Shown piece after piece: positions 60,994-64,000 of a stretch of 64,000 nt of DNA (the stretch's first letter is position 1; each line of letters starts with the position of its first letter). Source of the DNA: Methylopumilus sp026399645 (GTDB lineage Bacteria > Pseudomonadota > Gammaproteobacteria > Burkholderiales > Methylophilaceae); the NCBI RefSeq assembly GCF_965184065.1, contig NZ_OZ239098.1, one strand, 5' to 3'. A model generated the notes under the pieces. The model saw only the letters and a list, made by a program, of their open reading frames with translations, searched no databases and was not told where the DNA came from. The position numbers and the translations under genes are program-made.

Positions 60994-62903
60994 GCTGCTT
61001 TTGCTGGGCGTTTCGCTGTCATTTTTTTAGGTTTATTTTTACGTTTAATAAACACTAAAAGTAATGAAATAGTCGCGGGTGTTATGCCGGAGATGCGCGA
61101 CGCTTGTCCTAAATTCTCAGGCTTGTGAAGATTTAATTTTTGTTGCGCCTCTGCACTTAGCCCGTGCACATCTTTGTAATCAAGGTCTAGAGGCAAAGGA
61201 AAGTCTAATTGATCTCGGCTGCGATCTACTTCTTCTTGTTGTCTTACGATGTAGCCTTTATATTTCGCTGAAATTTCGACTTGCTCTCTGACTGCTGGAT
61301 CAATAAGATCCGCATCTTCTTTCATCAATTCTTTTACGCCTGCAAAACTGACTTCAGGTCGTCTTAATAAATCAAACAAGCTATATTCGTGATCAATTGC
61401 TTTTCCAATAATAGCTTCTTGTTTTTCAATTGAAATATCTTGTGGTCTTATAAAGAATTTTTTTAAGCGCGCTTCTTCTGATTGGATCGTTTCTTGTTTT
61501 TTATTAAACATGGTCCAGCGCTCATCATCCACTAAGCCTAAATTACGGCCCATAGAAGTTAATCTTAAGTCTGCATTGTCTTCTCTTAACATCAAACGGT
61601 ATTCTGCTCTGCTTGTGAACATGCGGTAAGGCTCAGTAACACCTCGTGTAATGAGGTCATCTACTAAGACGCCCAAATAAGCTTCATCTCGCTTAGGACA
61701 CCAAGCATCTTTATCTTGCGTCATCAAAGCCGCGTTTGTACCTGCCAGGAGTCCTTGAGCCGCCGCCTCTTCATAACCCGTTGTACCATTAATTTGTCCT
61801 GCAAAAAATAGGCCCTGAATGGATTTGGTTTCTAAACTCGACTTTAAATTACGCGGATCAAAGTAATCATATTCAATCGCATATCCCGGTCTTAAGATGT
61901 GTGCATTCTCTAACCCATTGATTGAACGGACTAATTTGTACTGTATGTCAAAAGGGAGGCTTGTTGAAATACCATTTGGATAAATTTCGTTGGTGTCTAA
62001 GCCTTCTGGCTCTAGAAAAATCTGATGTGAATCTTTGTCTGCAAAACGATGGATTTTATCTTCAACAGATGGACAATACCGTGGGCCTACACCTTCAATT
62101 ACGCCCGTATACATCGGGGATCGATCGAGACCGCTTCTAATAATGTCATGTGTCGATTCGTTAGTATGCGTAATCCAACAAGAAACCTGTCTTGGGTGTG
62201 TTGTTTTTTTGCCATAAAAAGAGAGATAAGGAGTGGGGTTGTCACCAGGCTGTTCCTGCATCACGGCATAATTAATGGTGCGCCCGTCAATTCTTGGCGG
62301 CGTTCCAGTCTTAAGACGGCCTACAGGCAAGCCAATCTCTCTTAATCGGTGCGCTAAAGACATAGAAGGTGGATCACCTGCTCGGCCTGCTTGATAATTT
62401 TTTAAGCCCACATGCACAAGGCCGCCTAAAAAAGTACCCGCCGTTAAAACGACAGTTCTAGACTTAAACTGGATTCCAATTTGCGTCACAACGCCTGCAA
62501 CATGGTCTTTCTCTAAAAGAATATCGTCAACTGCTTGTTGAAAAAGCCAAAGATTAGGTTGATTCTCAAGACGATGCCGAATCGCAGCTTTATATAAAAT
62601 ACGATCAGCTTGCGCACGAGTCGCTCGCACGGCAGGCCCTTTGCTACTATTTAAAATGCGAAATTGAATACCCGCTTCATCAGTGGAAATACCCATAGCC
62701 CCGCCTAAAGCATCGATTTCTTTAACTAAATGCCCTTTGCCAATACCACCAATAGATGGATTGCACGACATCTGACCTAAGGTCTCGATGTTATGGGTTA
62801 AAAGTAAAGTCTTTTGCCCCATGCGAGCGGAAGCTAGAGCCGCCTCTGTACCAGCATGCCCTCCTCCAACCACAATCACATCGAAATTATTTGGAAATTC
62901 CAT
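60990..62903 (-). CDS. mnmG: tRNA uridine-5-carboxymethylaminomethyl modification enzyme MnmG
   Basis: MnmG (GidA) with MnmE forms cmnm5U34 in tRNAs. The 637-residue FAD protein has the N-terminal GGGHAGTEAALASARMG, the SCNPSIGGIGKGHLVKEIDALGG motif and the C-terminal helical domain ending in RISGITPATISLLLVF. After this the sequence adds a basic tail (KRKNKPKKMTAKRPAKAA), longer than in E. coli as I recall it. The two parS sites lie in the 126-base gap between mnmG and mnmE. Confidence 0.97.
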   Translation of the reverse strand: MEFPNNFDVIVVGGGHAGTEAALASARMGQKTLLLTHNIETLGQMSCNPSIGGIGKGHLVKEIDALGGAMGISTDEAGIQFRILNSSKGPAVRATRAQADRILYKAAIRHRLENQPNLWLFQQAVDDILLEKDHVAGVVTQIGIQFKSRTVVLTAGTFLGGLVHVGLKNYQAGRAGDPPSMSLAHRLREIGLPVGRLKTGTPPRIDGRTINYAVMQEQPGDNPTPYLSFYGKKTTHPRQVSCWITHTNESTHDIIRSGLDRSPMYTGVIEGVGPRYCPSVEDKIHRFADKDSHQIFLEPEGLDTNEIYPNGISTSLPFDIQYKLVRSINGLENAHILRPGYAIEYDYFDPRNLKSSLETKSIQGLFFAGQINGTTGYEEAAAQGLLAGTNAALMTQDKDAWCPKRDEAYLGVLVDDLITRGVTEPYRMFTSRAEYRLMLREDNADLRLTSMGRNLGLVDDERWTMFNKKQETIQSEEARLKKFFIRPQDISIEKQEAIIGKAIDHEYSLFDLLRRPEVSFAGVKELMKEDADLIDPAVREQVEISAKYKGYIVRQQEEVDRSRDQLDFPLPLDLDYKDVHGLSAEAQQKLNLHKPENLGQASRISGITPATISLLLVFIKRKNKPKKMTAKRPAKAA

Positions 62904-62968
62904 GGTTTTACGTCAATTATAAAGGTGTAATTTTACTTTAATCTACTGATAATCACTATGAAAACCAT

Positions 62969-62984
62969 TGTTTCACGTGAAACA
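62969..62984. promoter_or_regulatory. parS site 1 (ParB binding)
   Basis: TGTTTCACGTGAAACA, a perfect 16-base palindrome identical to the bacterial chromosomal parS consensus. Lies in the mnmE-mnmG gap, about 3.4 kb from the parB gene. Confidence 0.95.
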
Positions 62985-63007
62985 TTTACTTAAAAAGAAG
63001 GAAAAAT

Positions 63008-63023
63008 TGTTCCACGTGGAACA
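63008..63023. promoter_or_regulatory. parS site 2 (ParB binding)
   Basis: TGTTCCACGTGGAACA, also a perfect palindrome, differing from site 1 only at the symmetric N position of the consensus. Centre to centre 39 bases from site 1, just before the mnmE stop. Confidence 0.93.
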
Positions 63024-63029
63024 GAAGAA

Positions 63030-64000
63030 TTACTTGCCAATACAAAACCGGCTAAAAATTTCACCTAAAAGATCATCGGGGGTAAATTCCCCAGTAATAG
63101 AAGCTAAGGACGTTTGAGCTTGTCTAAGCTCCTCCGCAACCAATTCCGGGGATTGAAGCTGATTCGTAGACTCCTGCAAATGCCTCGCAACTATGTCTAG
63201 CGCATCTAAGTGTCGCTGTCTCGCCATAAAAATCCCTTGATTGCCATCCTTACTAAATTCAACGCCGGCCATTTTTAATAAAACATTCTTGAGCTGGCCT
63301 AAACCTTCTCCATTTTTTGCGGAGATAAAAAGATGATGCTCGCCTTCAATGATTTCAGATGAGGCTTTTTTAGACAATAAATCAATTTTATTGTGAACCC
63401 ACACCTTAAAAACGTCTTTTGGAATGCGATTTAGAATGATTTTCTCGTAATCGGTAATACCCTTGCCAGCATCTACTAAAAATAATGCGATATTGGCCTT
63501 TTCTATCGAAATCCATGTTTTTTCAATACCCATTTTTTCAATTTCATCGTTGGTATCCCTTAATCCGGCTGTATCAATCACATGGATAGGGATACCATCA
63601 ATTTGAATTTCACTTTTAATGGGGTCGCGCGTCGTGCCAGGAATAGAAGTCACAATGGCTTGATCATTACCAGACAATTGATTGAGCAAACTCGACTTGC
63701 CCACATTGGGCTGGCCCACCAACACCACTGTAAAGCCTTCGCGCAATAAGTGTCCTTGTTTAGCAGATAAAGTTACTTCATCCATACGAAGCTTCAGGCT
63801 TAAAAGCTTTTGCTTTACTTTGCCAGTCGTAATGAAGTCGATTTCTTCCTCTGGAAAATCTAAGCAGGCTTCAATATACATACGTAAATCAATGAGCTCT
63901 TTAAGTAAGTCATTGATTTTATTAGAAAAATAACCACTTAGGGAAAGTATAGCGCTTTTAGCTGCCTCGGTTGTTGAAGCATTAATTAAATCTGCAACAG
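63030..64000 (-). CDS. mnmE: tRNA modification GTPase MnmE, 5' part cut off by window edge
   Basis: GTPase partner of MnmG in wobble uridine modification. Translation continues in frame from the right edge of the window (codons for VADLINASTTEAAKSAI and so on) into the ATG-started part at 63881, so that ATG is internal and the gene is partial at its N-terminus. Visible: the helical domain with IEACLDFPEEEIDF, the G domain with Walker A VGQPNVGKSSLL, DTAGLRD and NKID, and the C-terminal FCIGK with the conserved cysteine. About 320 of the usual 450 codons are present. Confidence 0.97.
   Translation of the reverse strand, partial: VADLINASTTEAAKSAILSLSGYFSNKINDLLKELIDLRMYIEACLDFPEEEIDFITTGKVKQKLLSLKLRMDEVTLSAKQGHLLREGFTVVLVGQPNVGKSSLLNQLSGNDQAIVTSIPGTTRDPIKSEIQIDGIPIHVIDTAGLRDTNDEIEKMGIEKTWISIEKANIALFLVDAGKGITDYEKIILNRIPKDVFKVWVHNKIDLLSKKASSEIIEGEHHLFISAKNGEGLGQLKNVLLKMAGVEFSKDGNQGIFMARQRHLDALDIVARHLQESTNQLQSPELVAEELRQAQTSLASITGEFTPDDLLGEIFSRFCIGK

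Noticed and set aside
1..64000. tRNA, rRNA, CRISPR array, insertion sequence or prophage
   Set aside because: No T-loop-like GTTCRA tracts with CCA-type ends in the gaps, no regular short repeats, and no transposase, integrase or phage proteins in any frame read.

Overview
The window is a gene-dense, visibly AT-rich bacterial chromosome segment with LPS genes (waaA), betaproteobacterial-type operons and an origin-proximal block at its right end. Protein content and gene order (argS-SPOR protein-dsbA-SDR; mnmE-mnmG-rsmG-parA-parB-atp operon-glmU-glmS) fit a Betaproteobacterium. The compactness and AT bias suggest a small-genome lineage such as the Methylophilaceae (freshwater or marine methylotrophs of the OM43/Methylopumilus type). 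That placement is inference from recall of gene neighbourhoods; no methylotrophy gene lies in the window. I saw no prophage, insertion sequence, CRISPR array, rRNA or tRNA, and no gap above about 300 bases without a gene.

Layout. 1-4.0 kb: apaG (cut by the left edge), thiG-thiS, a 53-codon small gene, a dienelactone hydrolase, a small Cys-rich protein, and a lipoprotein plus trypsin-like protease pair. 4.0-7.1 kb: a class II (B12-dependent) ribonucleotide reductase split into two genes, with a probable pair of NrdR boxes upstream. 7.2-9.7 kb: waaA, an isochorismatase-like hydrolase and a protein-isoaspartate methyltransferase homologue. 9.7-14.6 kb: a TPP riboswitch followed by thiC-uppP-exoD-mutY, then a GNAT gene. 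14.7-15.9 kb: DoxX and cytochrome b561. 15.9-20.5 kb: a MacA/MacB/TolC-type export system on the minus strand, divergent from a czcCBA-type heavy-metal RND pump with a PII-like gene (20.7-26.6 kb). 26.7-28.1 kb: glycine-zipper protein and htpX. 28.1-40.3 kb, minus strand: hemE, gltD-gltB, hemL-thiE-thiD, priA. 40.4-45.1 kb, plus: argS, SPOR protein, dsbA, SDR, and three small poorly characterised genes. 45.2-51.6 kb: envelope precursor genes (ugd, UDP-glucuronate epimerase, glmS, glmU) and two small membrane proteins. 51.7-64 kb, minus: the complete F-type ATP synthase operon, parB-parA-rsmG-mnmG, two parS sites and mnmE (cut by the right edge).

How the genes work together. Thiamine synthesis is spread over three loci (thiG-thiS, thiC, thiD-thiE); only thiC has a visible riboswitch, and its expression platform can be read from the bases. 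The UDP-sugar genes (ugd, epimerase, glmS, glmU) and waaA/uppP supply LPS and peptidoglycan. ParA, ParB and the two parS sites form the chromosome segregation system next to the origin-type mnmE/mnmG block. GltBD assimilates ammonia, while the only PII-family gene here sits in the metal-efflux operon and lacks the usual uridylylation segment.

Most unusual points: convergent gene pairs that repeatedly overlap or abut with no terminator between them; several promoters whose -10 box lies 6-10 bases from the start codon (leaderless or nearly leaderless mRNAs); two small proteins of the same architecture (membrane helix, coiled coil, very Lys/Ala-rich histone-H1-like tail) flanking ugd and the epimerase; and the PII-like protein in the metal pump operon.
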